Shown: positions 1 to 10,727, numbered from the stretch's first letter. The stretch is DNA of 64,000 nt from Pseudomonas moraviensis (GCF_900105805.1 NZ_LT629788.1:4262501-4326500), one strand, 5' to 3'. Program-made: numbers and translations. The notes: generated from the sequence alone by a model not told the origin.

Positions 1-98
1 GCTTCAGAGATGATTTGGTTATATTTTATACAGTTATTTCATCTTCATCATGTCATTCATCTTTTCCAATTCATCTATTTCAAAGTCAAAAATTACCT

Positions 99-1523
99 AT
101 GACCACAGAACCGTCTAAAGCGCCCCCGCTTTACCCGAAGACCCACCTGCTCGCCGCAAGTGGAATCGCCGCCCTTCTCAGTCTGGCGTTGCTGGTATTT
201 CCCTCCAGCGATGTTGAAGCCAAAAAGACGACTCTGAGTCTTGAACTGGAAAGTCCTGCTGAACAACTGACACAAGATCAAGACGCTGCCGATGCAGCTC
301 AAGCCACAACCGAACCTGCAGCTTCCCCGTTCGCACAAATCGAAAACAGCGACGAAAATGCCGCGCAAACAGCCGAAACTGCGCCGGCGCCTGTTGCGGC
401 TGCTGAGAAATCAAAAGAGCCTGGTCACCGCGAGGTCGTGGTCTCCAAAGGCGATACGCTGTCTACCCTGTTTGAAAAGGTTGGCCTGCCTGCAGCCTCT
501 GTGCACGAAGTACTGGCAAGCGACAAGCAGGCCAAACAGTTCAGCCAGCTCAAGCGTGGTCAGAAACTCGAATTCGAACTGAGTCCGGAAGGACAGTTGA
601 CCAGCTTGCACAGCAAGGTCAGCGACGTTGAAACCATTACCCTGACCAAGAACGATAAGGGCTATTCGTTCAACCGTGTCACCGCCAAGCCAACGGTTCG
701 CACTGCCTACGTTCATGGCGTCATCAACAGCTCGCTTTCGCAGTCCGCTGCGCGCGCCGGCCTCTCTCACAGCCTGACGATGGATATGGCCAGCGTCTTC
801 GGCTACGACGTCGACTTTGCTCAGGACATCCGTCAGGGTGACGAATTCGATGTGATCTACGAGCAGAAAGTCATCAACGGCAAGGCAGTCGGCACCGGCC
901 CGATCCTTTCCGCGCGCTTCACCAACCGTGGCAAGACCTACACCGCCGTTCGCTACACCAACAAACAAGGCAACAGCAGCTATTACACCGCCGATGGCAA
1001 CAGCATGCGCAAGGCTTTCATCCGGACGCCGGTTGACTTCGCCCGCATCAGCTCGAAGTTCTCCATGGGCCGCAAGCACCCGATTCTCAACAAGATCCGC
1101 GCCCATAAAGGTGTTGATTACGCTGCTCCACGGGGCACGCCGATCAAGGCTGCCGGTGACGGCAAAGTATTACTGGCCGGTCGTCGTGGCGGTTACGGCA
1201 ACACCGTGATCATCCAGCATGGCAACACTTACCGTACGCTCTATGGCCACATGCAGGGTTTCGCCAAAGGCGTGAAAACCGGCGGTACCGTCAAGCAGGG
1301 TCAAGTCATTGGCTACATCGGTACCACCGGCCTTTCTACTGGCCCACATTTGCATTACGAATTCCAGGTAAACGGCGTTCACGTCGATCCGCTGGGCCAG
1401 AAGCTGCCAATGGCCGATCCGATCGCCAAGTCCGAGCGCGCGCGTTTCCTGGCGCAGAGCCAGCCGCTGATGGCGCGCATGGATCAAGAGAAGGCCACCA
1501 TGCTGGCTTCGAGCAAGCGCTAA
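99..1523 (+). CDS. M23 family peptidoglycan DD-metalloendopeptidase
   Basis: Membrane-anchored murein hydrolase of 474 aa, probably cutting peptide crosslinks in the periplasm. A hydrophobic segment (about residues 15-36) anchors it. An OapA/LysM-like region (about 110-165, VVSKGDTLSTLF) precedes a C-terminal LytM domain whose zinc and catalytic residues are visible: HKGVD at 336-340 and HLH at 417-419. I start at the ATG at 99 (MTTEPSK); an upstream in-frame start at 15 would add a low-complexity stretch before the membrane segment. It ends 3 nt before anmK, so the two are probably co-transcribed and both act on peptidoglycan turnover. The 98 nt upstream are AT-rich and presumably hold the promoter. 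The family is clear; the exact bond cleaved is inferred. Confidence 0.93.
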   Translation: MTTEPSKAPPLYPKTHLLAASGIAALLSLALLVFPSSDVEAKKTTLSLELESPAEQLTQDQDAADAAQATTEPAASPFAQIENSDENAAQTAETAPAPVAAAEKSKEPGHREVVVSKGDTLSTLFEKVGLPAASVHEVLASDKQAKQFSQLKRGQKLEFELSPEGQLTSLHSKVSDVETITLTKNDKGYSFNRVTAKPTVRTAYVHGVINSSLSQSAARAGLSHSLTMDMASVFGYDVDFAQDIRQGDEFDVIYEQKVINGKAVGTGPILSARFTNRGKTYTAVRYTNKQGNSSYYTADGNSMRKAFIRTPVDFARISSKFSMGRKHPILNKIRAHKGVDYAAPRGTPIKAAGDGKVLLAGRRGGYGNTVIIQHGNTYRTLYGHMQGFAKGVKTGGTVKQGQVIGYIGTTGLSTGPHLHYEFQVNGVHVDPLGQKLPMADPIAKSERARFLAQSQPLMARMDQEKATMLASSKR

Positions 1524-2618
<1,095 letters not shown>

Positions 2619-2622
2619 TCTC

Positions 2623-2676
2623 CGCACACAAAAACGCCGCAGAACCGAAAGGCTCTGCGGCGTTTTGTTGTGTGCG
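2623..2676. terminator. bidirectional rho-independent terminator, anmK/erpA
   Basis: Core arms AAAACGCCGCAGA (2631-2643) and TCTGCGGCGTTTT (2654-2666) are perfect complements around a CCGAAAGG tetraloop, with T-runs on both strands. The complementarity continues outwards (CGCACACAA with TTGTGTGCG). It sits between the convergent ends of anmK and erpA. Confidence 0.9.
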
Positions 2677-2687
2677 GTGAAGTGCGA

Positions 2688-3038
2688 TCAGATCGAGAAC
2701 GACGATCCGCAACCACATGTCGTTGTGGCATTCGGGTTCTTGATCACGAAGCGCGAACCTTCCAGACCTTCCTGATAATCCACCTCGGCACCGGCCAGGT
2801 ACTGGAAGCTCATCGGATCGACCACCAGGCTCACGCCTTCGCGCTCGACGATGGTGTCGTCATCGGCCACGTCTTCATCGAAGGTGAAACCGTATTGAAA
2901 CCCAGAACAACCGCCGCCCGTAACGAATACGCGCAGCTTCAAGCGATCATTCCCCTCTTCATCGACCAGGCTCTTCACCTTGTGCGCAGCACCTTGAGTG
3001 AATTGCAAAGCCGTGGGGGTGAAGGATTCGACGCTCAT
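2688..3038 (-). CDS. erpA: iron-sulfur cluster insertion protein ErpA
   Basis: A-type carrier (116 aa) that hands Fe-S clusters to target proteins, in other bacteria including IspG/IspH of isoprenoid synthesis. The three conserved cysteines are visible: one in [11 protein letters not shown] and two in the C-terminal CGCGSSFSI. The length matches the family. It is a single-gene unit on the minus strand, ending against the terminator shared with anmK. The neighbour upstream is argC, separated by a repeat. Confidence 0.97.
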   Translation of the reverse strand: MSVESFTPTALQFTQGAAHKVKSLVDEEGNDRLKLRVFVTGGGCSGFQYGFTFDEDVADDDTIVEREGVSLVVDPMSFQYLAGAEVDYQEGLEGSRFVIKNPNATTTCGCGSSFSI

Positions 3039-3128
3039 GCTGACTATCTCCCGGCGTTACGCCGCCATAATGCGTGATGACGCGCATTATCCGCTTGTCC
3101 TAGAAAATTGGTCAACTATTAGAGGAGC

Positions 3129-3205
3129 AGCGGCAAGCTTCGAGCGCTGAGCTTCAAGCTTGCCGCTGATCTTTTGTAGCTGGTGGCTTGAAGCCCGTAG
3201 CTGCT
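3129..3205. repeat. AGCTTCAAG-type palindromic repeat between erpA and argC
   Basis: Arms AGCGGCAAGCTT (3129-3140) and AAGCTTGCCGCT (3156-3167) are a perfect 12-bp inverted repeat. They are followed by further GTAGCTG/GGCTTGAAG words. Similar AGCTGCAAG-rich sequence occurs at 43393-43488, so this is a dispersed intergenic repeat family distinct from the GAGCCTGCTCGCG elements. Confidence 0.6.
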
Positions 3206-3206
3206 T

Positions 3207-4241
3207 TTAAGGAAGCATGCCGGCGTGGGACAGGCCGAAGCGCTCGTCCAGTCCGAACAGGATGTTCATGTTCTGCACCGCCTGGCCCGAGGCGCCTTTG
3301 ACGAGATTGTCGATCACCGAAAGTACCACCACCAGATCGCCATCTTGCGGACGATGCACAGCAATGCGGCAGACGTTGGCGCCGCGCACGCTGCGGGTTT
3401 CCGGGTGGCTACCGGCGGGCATTACATCGACGAACGGTTCGTTGGCGTAGCGCTTTTCGAACAGCGCCTGCAGATCCACCGAGCGATCGACCACGGTCGC
3501 ATAGAGTGTGGAGTGAATACCACGAATCATCGGCGTCAGGTGCGGTACGAAGGTCAGGCCGACATCCTTGCCCGCCGCGCGACGCAGACCCTGGCGAATT
3601 TCTGGCAGGTGGCGATGACCTTTTACCGCATAGGCCTTCATGCTTTCCGACGTCTCGGAGTACAAAGAACCTACAGCCGCGCCACGCCCGGCACCGCTGA
3701 CGCCGGATTTGCAGTCGGCGATCAGGCGCGAAGCGTCGGCCAGCCCTGCTTCAAGCAATGGCAGGAAGCCCAGTTGCGTAGCGGTTGGGTAGCAACCCGG
3801 CACCGCGATCAGGCGCGCTTTCTTGATGTGCTCGCGATTGACTTCCGGCAAACCGTAGACAGCTTCGTCCAGCAGTTCTGGCGCGCCGTGCGGCTGGCCG
3901 TACCACTTGGCCCATTCATCAGCGTCTTGCAGACGGAAGTCGGCCGACAGATCAATGACCTTGGTGCCCGCCGCCAGCAGTTCGCCTGCCAAGGCGTGAG
4001 CCACACCGTGTGGCGTGGCGAAGAACACCACATCGCAGGCGCCGAGGGTTTTCACGTCCGGCACGCTGAACGCCAGGCCGTCGTAGTGGCCGCGCAGGTT
4101 CGGGTACATGTCAGCCACGGCCAGACCGGCCTCGGATCGGGAAGTGATGACGACCACTTCTGCCTGCGGATGCTGTGCCAACAGACGCAGCAGTTCGACA
4201 CCGGTGTAACCCGTGCCGCCGACGATACCGACCTTGACCAT
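3207..4241 (-). CDS. argC: N-acetyl-gamma-glutamyl-phosphate reductase ArgC
   Basis: NADPH-dependent reductase of arginine biosynthesis, converting N-acetylglutamyl-phosphate to the semialdehyde in the cytoplasm. 344 aa. The N-terminal nucleotide-binding loop [18 protein letters not shown] and the active-site cysteine motif [13 protein letters not shown] are both visible. The start is set at 4241 (MVKVGIV); the frame stays open upstream to 4313 but that part is not family-like. It is divergent from hemJ across 134 bp, so the two promoters share that gap. Confidence 0.97.
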   Translation of the reverse strand: MVKVGIVGGTGYTGVELLRLLAQHPQAEVVVITSRSEAGLAVADMYPNLRGHYDGLAFSVPDVKTLGACDVVFFATPHGVAHALAGELLAAGTKVIDLSADFRLQDADEWAKWYGQPHGAPELLDEAVYGLPEVNREHIKKARLIAVPGCYPTATQLGFLPLLEAGLADASRLIADCKSGVSGAGRGAAVGSLYSETSESMKAYAVKGHRHLPEIRQGLRRAAGKDVGLTFVPHLTPMIRGIHSTLYATVVDRSVDLQALFEKRYANEPFVDVMPAGSHPETRSVRGANVCRIAVHRPQDGDLVVVLSVIDNLVKGASGQAVQNMNILFGLDERFGLSHAGMLP

Positions 4242-4375
4242 AAACCTGCCCTCAACGAACCCACTGGAAAGCCGTCGATAATAGGGGCCGCGCGCGCCTG
4301 CGACAACCGCCAAGGTGACGCGCGGGCGCTCAAGCCACTACTATCTGGCTACCGTGAATGAGGGAATAACCAAAA

Positions 4376-4804
4376 ATGCTCTATCTATGGCTTAAAGCGT
4401 TTCACATCGTCAGCGTCGTCTGCTGGTTTGCCGGGCTGTTCTACTTGCCGCGCCTGTTCGTTTACCACGCACAAAGTGCAGACACGATCAGCCAGGAACG
4501 CTTCAGCGTCATGGAGCGCAAGCTGTATCGCGGCATCATGGGCCCGGCGATGATCGCCACGCTGATCTTCGGTGGCTGGCTGATCTACCTCAACCCGTCA
4601 CTCTTCAGCCAGGGCGGCTGGATCCACGCCAAGCTGACCCTGGTCGTATTGCTGATCGGCTACCACCACATGTGCGGCGCGCAGGTAAAACGTTTTGCCC
4701 GTGGCGAAAACACCCGCAGCCATGTCTTTTATCGCTGGTTCAATGAAGTGCCGGTTCTGATATTGCTGGCTATCGTAATTCTGGTCGTGGTCAAGCCGTT
4801 CTAA
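4376..4804 (+). CDS. hemJ: protoporphyrinogen oxidase HemJ
   Basis: Small integral membrane protein (142 aa) that oxidises protoporphyrinogen IX to protoporphyrin IX in haem synthesis. About four transmembrane helices are apparent. Conserved features include the histidine in LKAFHIVSVVCWFAGLFYLPRLFVYH (written here only to identify the N-terminal block, residues 6-31) and the YHH motif near residue 98. It is divergently placed from argC. The next gene follows after a short gap and may be co-transcribed. Family assignment is firm; HemJ replaces HemG/HemY in many proteobacteria. Confidence 0.93.
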   Translation: MLYLWLKAFHIVSVVCWFAGLFYLPRLFVYHAQSADTISQERFSVMERKLYRGIMGPAMIATLIFGGWLIYLNPSLFSQGGWIHAKLTLVVLLIGYHHMCGAQVKRFARGENTRSHVFYRWFNEVPVLILLAIVILVVVKPF

Positions 4805-4837
4805 CTTCAATCAATACAGATATTCGGGGTGTTCTCA

Positions 4838-5806
4838 ATGTCGCTGCCCGCTCTGCTCGAAAAACGCCTGCGTCTGCCCGTCGTAGCGGCGCCGATGTTT
4901 CTGATTTCCAATCCGGAGCTGGTGCTCGCCTGCTGCCGCAATGGCGTGGTCGGCAGCTTTCCGGCGCTGAACCAGCGCGAGAGCAGCGGATTCAAGGCCT
5001 GGCTGGAACAGATCGAGGCGGGCCTGGCGACGCTGGATAATCCGGCCCCTTATGCCGTGAACCTGATTGTTCACCACAGCAACCCGCGCCTGCAGACGGA
5101 TCTGGACATCTGCGTCGAGCACAAGGTACCGATTGTCATCACCAGCCTCGGCGCGGTGAAGGAACTGGTCGACGCGGTGCACGGCTATGGCGGTCTGGTG
5201 TTCCACGACGTGACCACGCGGCGCCATGCCGAGAAAGCCGCTGAAGCCGGGGTCGACGGACTGATTGCCGTCGCAGCCGGTGCCGGTGGGCATGCCGGCA
5301 CCTGGAGTCCGTTTGCGCTGATTGCCGAAATCCGCGAGTTTTTCGACAAGACGCTGTTGCTTGCAGGATGTTTGAACCACGGCCATGAGATTCTCGCCGC
5401 GCAGCTGCTCGGCGCGGATTTGGCCTACTTCGGTACGCGATTTATCGGCACCACCGAAAGTCACGCGCCTGACGCCTACAAAGACATGCTGCTGACAGCC
5501 AAGGCTGCCGACATCATTCATACTCCAGCTGTGTCGGGAGTGCCGGCCAGCTTCATGCGCCAGAGCCTGGAAGCGGCCGGTTTCGACATGGCAACGCTAC
5601 AAGGCAAGGGCGAGGTGAATTTCGGCGACAAGCTCAAGCCGCTCAATGATGAGGCCAAAGCCTGGAAGACCGTGTGGTCGGCGGGCCAGGGTGTTGGTCA
5701 GATTGACGATCTGCCAAGCGTGGACCAGTTGATTGCGCGGCTGGACGCGGAATATCGTCAAGCCCAAACGCGCGCTGCACAGCTGCCACAACGCTGGCCG
5801 CGCTGA
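4838..5806 (+). CDS. nitronate monooxygenase family flavoprotein
   Basis: FMN-dependent TIM-barrel enzyme of the 2-nitropropane dioxygenase/nitronate monooxygenase family, 322 aa. It shows the N-terminal LPVVAAPMF strand, the glycine-rich phosphate-binding GAGGHAGTWS and a downstream AQLLGADLAYFGTRF segment typical of the family. I use the ATG at 4838 because GGGG lies 8 nt upstream; an in-frame GTG at 4829 is the alternative. True substrates of these proteins are often unknown, so nitronate oxidation is inferred from the family. Confidence 0.88.
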   Translation: MSLPALLEKRLRLPVVAAPMFLISNPELVLACCRNGVVGSFPALNQRESSGFKAWLEQIEAGLATLDNPAPYAVNLIVHHSNPRLQTDLDICVEHKVPIVITSLGAVKELVDAVHGYGGLVFHDVTTRRHAEKAAEAGVDGLIAVAAGAGGHAGTWSPFALIAEIREFFDKTLLLAGCLNHGHEILAAQLLGADLAYFGTRFIGTTESHAPDAYKDMLLTAKAADIIHTPAVSGVPASFMRQSLEAAGFDMATLQGKGEVNFGDKLKPLNDEAKAWKTVWSAGQGVGQIDDLPSVDQLIARLDAEYRQAQTRAAQLPQRWPR

Positions 5807-5884
5807 GAGATATCCGGCCAGTCACTATCAGGCTGGCCTCGACTTGATACCTGCAAACCCAATCGCGACAAGGATGCCTCGGCC

Positions 5885-6832
5885 ATGAGCGAACCCCGTT
5901 ACAAGATCGTCTTCGACGGCGCGCTGCAACCCGGCGTCGACCTCACTACTGCCAAACTGAATCTGGCGGATCTGTTCAAAAGCGATGTGGCCGCCATCGA
6001 GCGCCTGTTCAGTGGCCGCGCCGTCGCCCTCAAACGGGATTTATCCCACAGCGATGCCCAGACGTATCTGCAAGCGTTGAGCAAAACCGGGATCGATGCG
6101 CGGATCGAAGCGGAAACTGCCATTGAGCTGAGTCTGGCAGATGTCCACGATAACCCTGCAGCGGTGGCCGAACCGAACTCGCCCTACGCCCCGCCACGCG
6201 CCAACGTCGGACAAAGCCTGCCAGCGTTTGCCACGCTCAAGCCATTCAGTGTCGAAGGCCGGATCGGTCGCCTGCGCTTTCTGGCCTGGACCATGGTCTT
6301 GAGTCTGGTGGCCCTGCCCATCGTCGGCGTGTTCGCCTTGATTGCGTTGGGACTGGTCAGCGGCGACTCGACAACCGGCCTGATTTTCGGCGGGATTCTG
6401 GCCGTCTTCCTGTTTATTGGCTTCATGATCGTCAGCATTCTGTTCAGCGTTCAGCGCCTGCACGATATCGGCTGGTCAGGCTGGCTGTGGTTGCTGAATC
6501 TGGTGCCGTTCGTGGGCAGCTTCTTCCCACTGGTGATCATGGTCGTCCCCGGCAATACCGGCGCCAACCGCTATGGCCCGCCGCCGCCGCCCAACAGCAC
6601 AGCGGTCAAAGTGCTGTGCTCATTGTGGATCGTGTTCTTCGCGCTGATTTTTGCCGGCGGCCTCCTTGGTGGCTTCTCCGCTGTGCAAGAGGAGTACGAA
6701 AGCAATCTGGAAAGCAGTTATGACAGCGGCTCGGTGACCACCGACGAAGTTGAGGTCGTCGAACCGCCAGCGATTTCCGCCGACGAGGCAGCCGAACCGG
6801 CGCAGGCCCCTGTAGACTCTGCGCAAGAATGA
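5885..6832 (+). CDS. DUF805 inner-membrane protein with N-terminal domain
   Basis: Membrane protein of 315 aa with a DUF805 core. Residues 1-95 are soluble and resemble the small N-terminal domain seen in other Pseudomonas DUF805 proteins. A linker (PYAPPRANV) leads to FSVEGRIGRLRFLAW, the start of DUF805, then about four hydrophobic helices (residues 130-260), including the QRLHDIGWSGW signature. The C-terminus is acidic and low complexity (EVEVVEPPAISADEAAEPAQ). No enzymatic function is known. It is followed after about 60 nt by the dehydrogenase gene on the same strand. Confidence 0.88.
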   Translation: MSEPRYKIVFDGALQPGVDLTTAKLNLADLFKSDVAAIERLFSGRAVALKRDLSHSDAQTYLQALSKTGIDARIEAETAIELSLADVHDNPAAVAEPNSPYAPPRANVGQSLPAFATLKPFSVEGRIGRLRFLAWTMVLSLVALPIVGVFALIALGLVSGDSTTGLIFGGILAVFLFIGFMIVSILFSVQRLHDIGWSGWLWLLNLVPFVGSFFPLVIMVVPGNTGANRYGPPPPPNSTAVKVLCSLWIVFFALIFAGGLLGGFSAVQEEYESNLESSYDSGSVTTDEVEVVEPPAISADEAAEPAQAPVDSAQE

Positions 6833-6893
6833 ACAGCGCTCCTCGCCGTGACAACCGCGTCGCCGGCGCGGAGCTGTTGCGATGGAGAACTGC

Positions 6894-7682
6894 ATGACCC
6901 GTTACGCTCTGATCACTGGCGCCTCCAGCGGCATCGGCCTGGCCATGGCCGAAGCGCTGGCCCGGCGCGGCCGCAGCCTGATTCTGGTGGCACGACAGCG
7001 TGATCAGCTGGAAAGTATCGCCATCGAGCTGACCCAGCGCTTCGATGTCGAAGTGTTGTTTCGTGCCTGCGACCTCGGCGAACCGTTGCGCCTGTCCGGC
7101 TTTTTGCTGGAGCTCGAAGAAGGTGACCGGCAGATCGATCTGCTGGTCAACTGCGCCGGTATCGGCACGTGCGGCCCGTTTCTCGCGCAGGACTGGATGA
7201 CCGAACAGGACCTCATCGAGGTCAACATCCTGGCCCTCACCCGCCTTTGCCATGCGGTCGGCAACAGCATGGCGCTACTGGGTGGCGGGCAGATTCTGAA
7301 CGTCGCCTCGGTGGCCGCTTACAGCCCCGGCCCATGGATGAGCACTTACTACGCCAGCAAAGCCTACGTGCTGCACTTTTCCGAAGCCCTGCGCGTCGAG
7401 CTCAAACAAAGCGGCGTGAAAGTCTCGGTGCTGTGCCCTGGCCCGACACGTACGCCGTTCTTCCGTACCGCACAAATGAGCAGCGAAAAGATCGAAAGCA
7501 GCAACTCGCTGATGAGTCCGGAAGAGGTCGCGCTGCATGCCGTGCGTGCACTGGATAAAAATCGCGCAATCATCATTCCGGGACGACGCAACCGCTGGCT
7601 GGCGTTCCTGCCGCGGCTGGGTTCGCGCTGGCTTAACCGGACGATTGTCGGCATGGTCAACAAAGCTTACTGCCCCCGCTAG
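6894..7682 (+). CDS. short-chain dehydrogenase/reductase (SDR)
   Basis: NAD(P)-dependent oxidoreductase of the classical SDR family, 262 aa. The cofactor loop TGASSGIG, the NCAG-like motif (LVNCAGIG), the catalytic serine in NVASVAAYSPGP and the YYASK Tyr-Lys pair are all visible. The ATG at 6894 is chosen because GGAGA precedes it at 6884-6888; the ATG at 6882 overlaps that site. The substrate cannot be read from sequence. The position between DUF805 and HIT genes matches other pseudomonads. Confidence 0.92.
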   Translation: MTRYALITGASSGIGLAMAEALARRGRSLILVARQRDQLESIAIELTQRFDVEVLFRACDLGEPLRLSGFLLELEEGDRQIDLLVNCAGIGTCGPFLAQDWMTEQDLIEVNILALTRLCHAVGNSMALLGGGQILNVASVAAYSPGPWMSTYYASKAYVLHFSEALRVELKQSGVKVSVLCPGPTRTPFFRTAQMSSEKIESSNSLMSPEEVALHAVRALDKNRAIIIPGRRNRWLAFLPRLGSRWLNRTIVGMVNKAYCPR

Positions 7683-7738
7683 GAAGACGACTTCGAAGCG
7701 GTACACTCGATTCAGCCCAACTCAACGGAGAAACAGCA

Positions 7739-8077
7739 GTGGATACTCTGTTCACCAAGATCATCAACCGGGAAATCCCGGCCAATATCATTTACGAGGA
7801 CGACCAGGTTCTGGCCTTCCACGACATCGCCCCACAAGCTCCGGTGCACTTTCTGGTAATCCCGAAAAAACCGGTGCGCACGCTCAATGACCTGACCGAA
7901 GACGACAAGGCGCTGGCCGGGCACATCCTGTTCACTGCGCAGCGTCTGGCGCTGGAACTGGGTTGCGAAGAGGGCTTTCGCGTGGTGATGAACTGCAATG
8001 AACTTGGCGGGCAGACTGTCTATCACATTCATATGCACGTGCTGGGGCAGCGTCAGATGAACTGGCCGCCGGGCTGA
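7739..8077 (+). CDS. hinT: HIT family purine nucleotide hydrolase, HinT-like
   Basis: Histidine-triad protein of 112 aa; HinT-type enzymes hydrolyse nucleoside phosphoramidates such as adenylated amines. The catalytic triad YHIHMHVLG lies near the C-terminus, and the N-terminal DTLFTKIINREIPANIIYED block is typical of HinT. It starts with GTG at 7739, supported by GGAG at 7727-7730. A REP pair follows directly, so transcription probably ends or is processed there. Confidence 0.93.
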   Translation: MDTLFTKIINREIPANIIYEDDQVLAFHDIAPQAPVHFLVIPKKPVRTLNDLTEDDKALAGHILFTAQRLALELGCEEGFRVVMNCNELGGQTVYHIHMHVLGQRQMNWPPG

Positions 8078-8092
8078 TTGGCGACAACCGAC

Positions 8093-8181
8093 TGTGGGAG
8101 CGAGCCTGCTCGCGAAGGCGTCGATACATTCAACACTTCAGTATCCGATAATCCGCTTTCGCGAGCAGGCTCGCTCCCACA
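8093..8181. repeat. REP pair (inverted), GAGCCTGCTCGCG family
   Basis: Two copies of the REP unit in inverted orientation, TGTGGGAGCGAGCCTGCTCG... at 8093-8116 and its reverse complement at 8158-8181, separated by about 41 nt. Located between hinT and coq7. Confidence 0.92.
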
Positions 8182-8271
8182 AAGAGCAAAATCAGCAGCC
8201 AATGACCCAGCGCAAACCCTCGCCGGCCGATTCGGTTAAACTGGCCGCCGAGATTCTTCCCGGAGGTCAGC

Positions 8272-8919
8272 ATGACTACCCAACGTCACTACTCGCCCAT
8301 AGACCGTCTTCTGCTGCAAGCCGATGCCGCGATGCGCACGCTGTTGCCCTTCAGTGGCCAGCCGTACCGTCCATCGCCAGCGATTCTGCAGCCGGACACG
8401 CAGATGAGCGACGAAGACACCCGCCACGTCGCCGGCCTGATGCGCATCAACCACACCGGTGAAGTCTGCGCCCAGGCGCTGTACCAGGGCCAAGCACTGA
8501 CCGCCAAGTTGCCGCAAGTACGCCAAGCCATGGAGCACGCGGCGGAAGAAGAGATCGATCATCTGGTCTGGTGCGAGCAGCGCATTCACCAACTGGGTAG
8601 CCACACCAGCGTGCTGAATCCACTGTTTTACGGCATGTCGTTCGGCATCGGCGCGGTCGCCGGACTGATCAGCGACAAGGTCAGTCTTGGTTTCGTCGCG
8701 GCGACCGAGCATCAGGTGTGCAAGCACCTGAATGAGCATCTGGAGCAACTGCCGGCCGAGGACGAGAAGTCCCGGGCGATTCTCGAGCAGATGCGCATCG
8801 ATGAACAACATCACGCGGAAAGTGCTCTGGATGCGGGCGGGTTTCGTTTTCCGGCGCCGGTGAAGTTCGGGATGAGTCTGTTGGCGAAAGTGATGACCAA
8901 GAGTACCTATCGGATTTGA
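8272..8919 (+). CDS. coq7: demethoxyubiquinone hydroxylase Coq7
   Basis: Di-iron monooxygenase (215 aa) that hydroxylates 2-polyprenyl-3-methyl-6-methoxybenzoquinone, a late step of ubiquinone synthesis. The duplicated iron-ligand motifs are visible: [32 protein letters not shown] and, in the second half, [12 protein letters not shown]. Coq7 replaces the flavoprotein UbiF used by E. coli. It ends near a degenerate single REP and a strong terminator shared with the converging speD gene. Confidence 0.96.
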   Translation: MTTQRHYSPIDRLLLQADAAMRTLLPFSGQPYRPSPAILQPDTQMSDEDTRHVAGLMRINHTGEVCAQALYQGQALTAKLPQVRQAMEHAAEEEIDHLVWCEQRIHQLGSHTSVLNPLFYGMSFGIGAVAGLISDKVSLGFVAATEHQVCKHLNEHLEQLPAEDEKSRAILEQMRIDEQHHAESALDAGGFRFPAPVKFGMSLLAKVMTKSTYRI

Positions 8920-8943
8920 GATCTGGGTCGATGCTGATGGCCT

Positions 8944-8968
8944 CATCGCGAGCAGACTCACTCTTACA
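8944..8968. repeat. single degenerate REP unit
   Basis: CATCGCGAGCAGACTCACTC matches the REP core with substitutions and has no paired copy. It lies downstream of coq7. Confidence 0.7.
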
Positions 8969-8989
8969 GGGCTCCGTATTGCAGCAATA

Positions 8990-9023
8990 AAAAAGGCGAC
9001 TGCCGTGAGGGAGTCGCCTTTTT
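8990..9023. terminator. bidirectional terminator, coq7/speD
   Basis: Perfect 12-bp arms AAAAAGGCGACT (8990-9001) and AGTCGCCTTTTT (9012-9023) with a 10-nt loop. It lies between convergent genes, so it can serve both. Confidence 0.9.
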
Positions 9024-9037
9024 CGTGTCCGGGAATC

Positions 9038-9832
9038 TTAGGTCGGCATGTTGCGCGCGTAGAAGATTTCCAGCATTTCGTGCTTCACACGGTCGGTCAC
9101 CTGGGCACGTTGCTCGGGCGAAAGATTGCTGGTGGCGTCGCCGAACAGGTAGTTGTCCAGTTCGAAGTTCTTCAACAGCATCTTGGTGTGGAACAGGTTT
9201 TCCTGGTACACGTTCACGTCGGTCATCTGGTACGCGTCGCGGGTGTCTTCGGAGAGGTAGTTCTGGATCGAGTTGATTTCGTGGTCGATGAAGTGCTTGT
9301 TGCCTTCAACGTCACGGGTGAAGCCGCGCACACGGTAATCCACGGTCACGATGTCCGAATCGAACTGGTGAATGAGGAAGTTGAGCGCTTTGAGCGGTGA
9401 AATGACACCACAGGTCGACACGTCGATATCCACACGGAAGGTCGCAATACCATCGTCCGGATGGATTTCCGGGTAGGTGTGTACCGTGATGTGGCTCTTG
9501 TCGAGGTGGGCCAGAATGATTTCGGGCAACGGGCCCGGCGATTCTTCGATCTGGCTGTCAGTCGGGGTTACCGGCTCTTCCGAAATCAGAATCGTGACGC
9601 TGGCGCCCTGGGGTTCATAGTCCTGACTGGCGATGTTCAGGATGTTGGCACCAATGATCTCGACAACTTCTGTGAGAATCTGCGTCAGGCGTTTCGCGTT
9701 GTACTCTTGATTGATGTACTCGACGTAAGCCTGCTGGTCTTGCGGGGTTTCCGCGTAGCAGATGTCATAGATGTTGAAGCTCAAGGTCTTTGTCAGGTTA
9801 TTGAACCCGTGGAGCTTGAGTTTGCTTTTCAC
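9038..9832 (-). CDS. speD: S-adenosylmethionine decarboxylase proenzyme SpeD
   Basis: Makes decarboxylated SAM, the aminopropyl donor for spermidine. The proenzyme self-cleaves before the serine in [12 protein letters not shown] to form the pyruvoyl cofactor; that motif is intact. I set the start at a GTG (9832), giving the usual 264 aa and preceded by GAGAG; the open frame extends to 9874 but with no family match. Both long-form features of the proteobacterial type (E. coli-like) are present. Upstream is a 237-nt gap to the OsmC gene with no other gene seen. Confidence 0.95.
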   Translation of the reverse strand: MKSKLKLHGFNNLTKTLSFNIYDICYAETPQDQQAYVEYINQEYNAKRLTQILTEVVEIIGANILNIASQDYEPQGASVTILISEEPVTPTDSQIEESPGPLPEIILAHLDKSHITVHTYPEIHPDDGIATFRVDIDVSTCGVISPLKALNFLIHQFDSDIVTVDYRVRGFTRDVEGNKHFIDHEINSIQNYLSEDTRDAYQMTDVNVYQENLFHTKMLLKNFELDNYLFGDATSNLSPEQRAQVTDRVKHEMLEIFYARNMPT

Positions 9833-10069
9833 CGTTAAAAACTCTCTATGTATGCGGCGCGGCCGCGTGATCAAGCATGCCCGTCAAGTGCGAACAACGC
9901 ACCTGCGTAGGACGGTTAACACCTCTTCGCGATGGCGATTTTGGTTATCTGTTCAGGCGGATGACCTGTCGGCTGACCGATCACTGCCCTGAAAAAAGTG
10001 GCGCATTATGCAGACGTCAGCGGGGGATCGCCAGAGTCTGCACTGCTTTTATGATAGTTGAATGTCGGT

Positions 10070-10492
10070 TCAACCGAGTTCAACGATTTCATAGTCGTGG
10101 GTAATCGCCACGCCAGCCGCGCCGAGCATGATCGACGCGGAGCAATACTTCTCGGCCGACAGCTCGATGGCGCGCTTGACCTGGGCTTCTTTCAGGCCCC
10201 GGCCCTTGACTACGAAGTGCATGTGGATCTTGGTAAAGACCTTGGGATCTTCAGTCGCGCGCTCGGCGTCGAGGAAGGCTTCGCAGCTTTCAACGGCCTG
10301 TCGCGACTTCTTCAGGATGCTGACCACGTCGAAGTTGCTGCACCCGCCGACACCCAGCAAGAGCATCTCCATCGGGCGAACCCCGAGGTTACGGCCACCG
10401 GCGTCCGGCGGACCGTCCATCACCACAACATGACCGCTGCCCGATTCGCCGAGGAACATGGCTTCGCCAGCCCATTGGATGCGTGCCTTCAT
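10070..10492 (-). CDS. OsmC family protein (YhfA-type)
   Basis: Small cytoplasmic protein (140 aa) of the OsmC/Ohr superfamily, many members of which reduce peroxides with a pair of cysteines. The LLLGVGGCSNFDVVSIL segment contains one conserved cysteine and the next block has QAVESCEAFLDAER, giving the second. The start is at 10492 (MKARIQWAG). Physiological role of the YhfA branch is not established. The promoter regions of this gene and of vfr lie back to back in the 235-nt gap 10493-10727. Confidence 0.88.
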   Translation of the reverse strand: MKARIQWAGEAMFLGESGSGHVVVMDGPPDAGGRNLGVRPMEMLLLGVGGCSNFDVVSILKKSRQAVESCEAFLDAERATEDPKVFTKIHMHFVVKGRGLKEAQVKRAIELSAEKYCSASIMLGAAGVAITHDYEIVELG

Positions 10493-10623
10493 CGCCCAGA
10501 CTCCACTGTAAAAAAAGGGTCGCCAGCTTAGCACAGGGCTTTGTCCCGGCAGGAACGACGTCCTAGGACGGATGCTGTCTGGCTGTAGGTAATTTCTCGA
10601 ATTTTCGACGAAGTGTCTGGTAA

Positions 10624-10651
10624 GCTGGCGCCAATTCGCTGGCGCCCATTC
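10624..10651. repeat. tandem 14-bp repeat upstream of vfr
   Basis: GCTGGCGCCAATTC (10624-10637) is followed immediately by GCTGGCGCCCATTC (10638-10651), one mismatch. Each unit holds the 6-bp palindrome GGCGCC. It lies about 75-105 nt before the vfr start, between divergent promoters. Confidence 0.6.
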
Positions 10652-10727
10652 GTCAGCCCTGTAGCGACCGCCTTCAGCGCCTCATAAAAACTCAAACATC
10701 ACCGTGCAGTCTTTTCGGGATACAACC

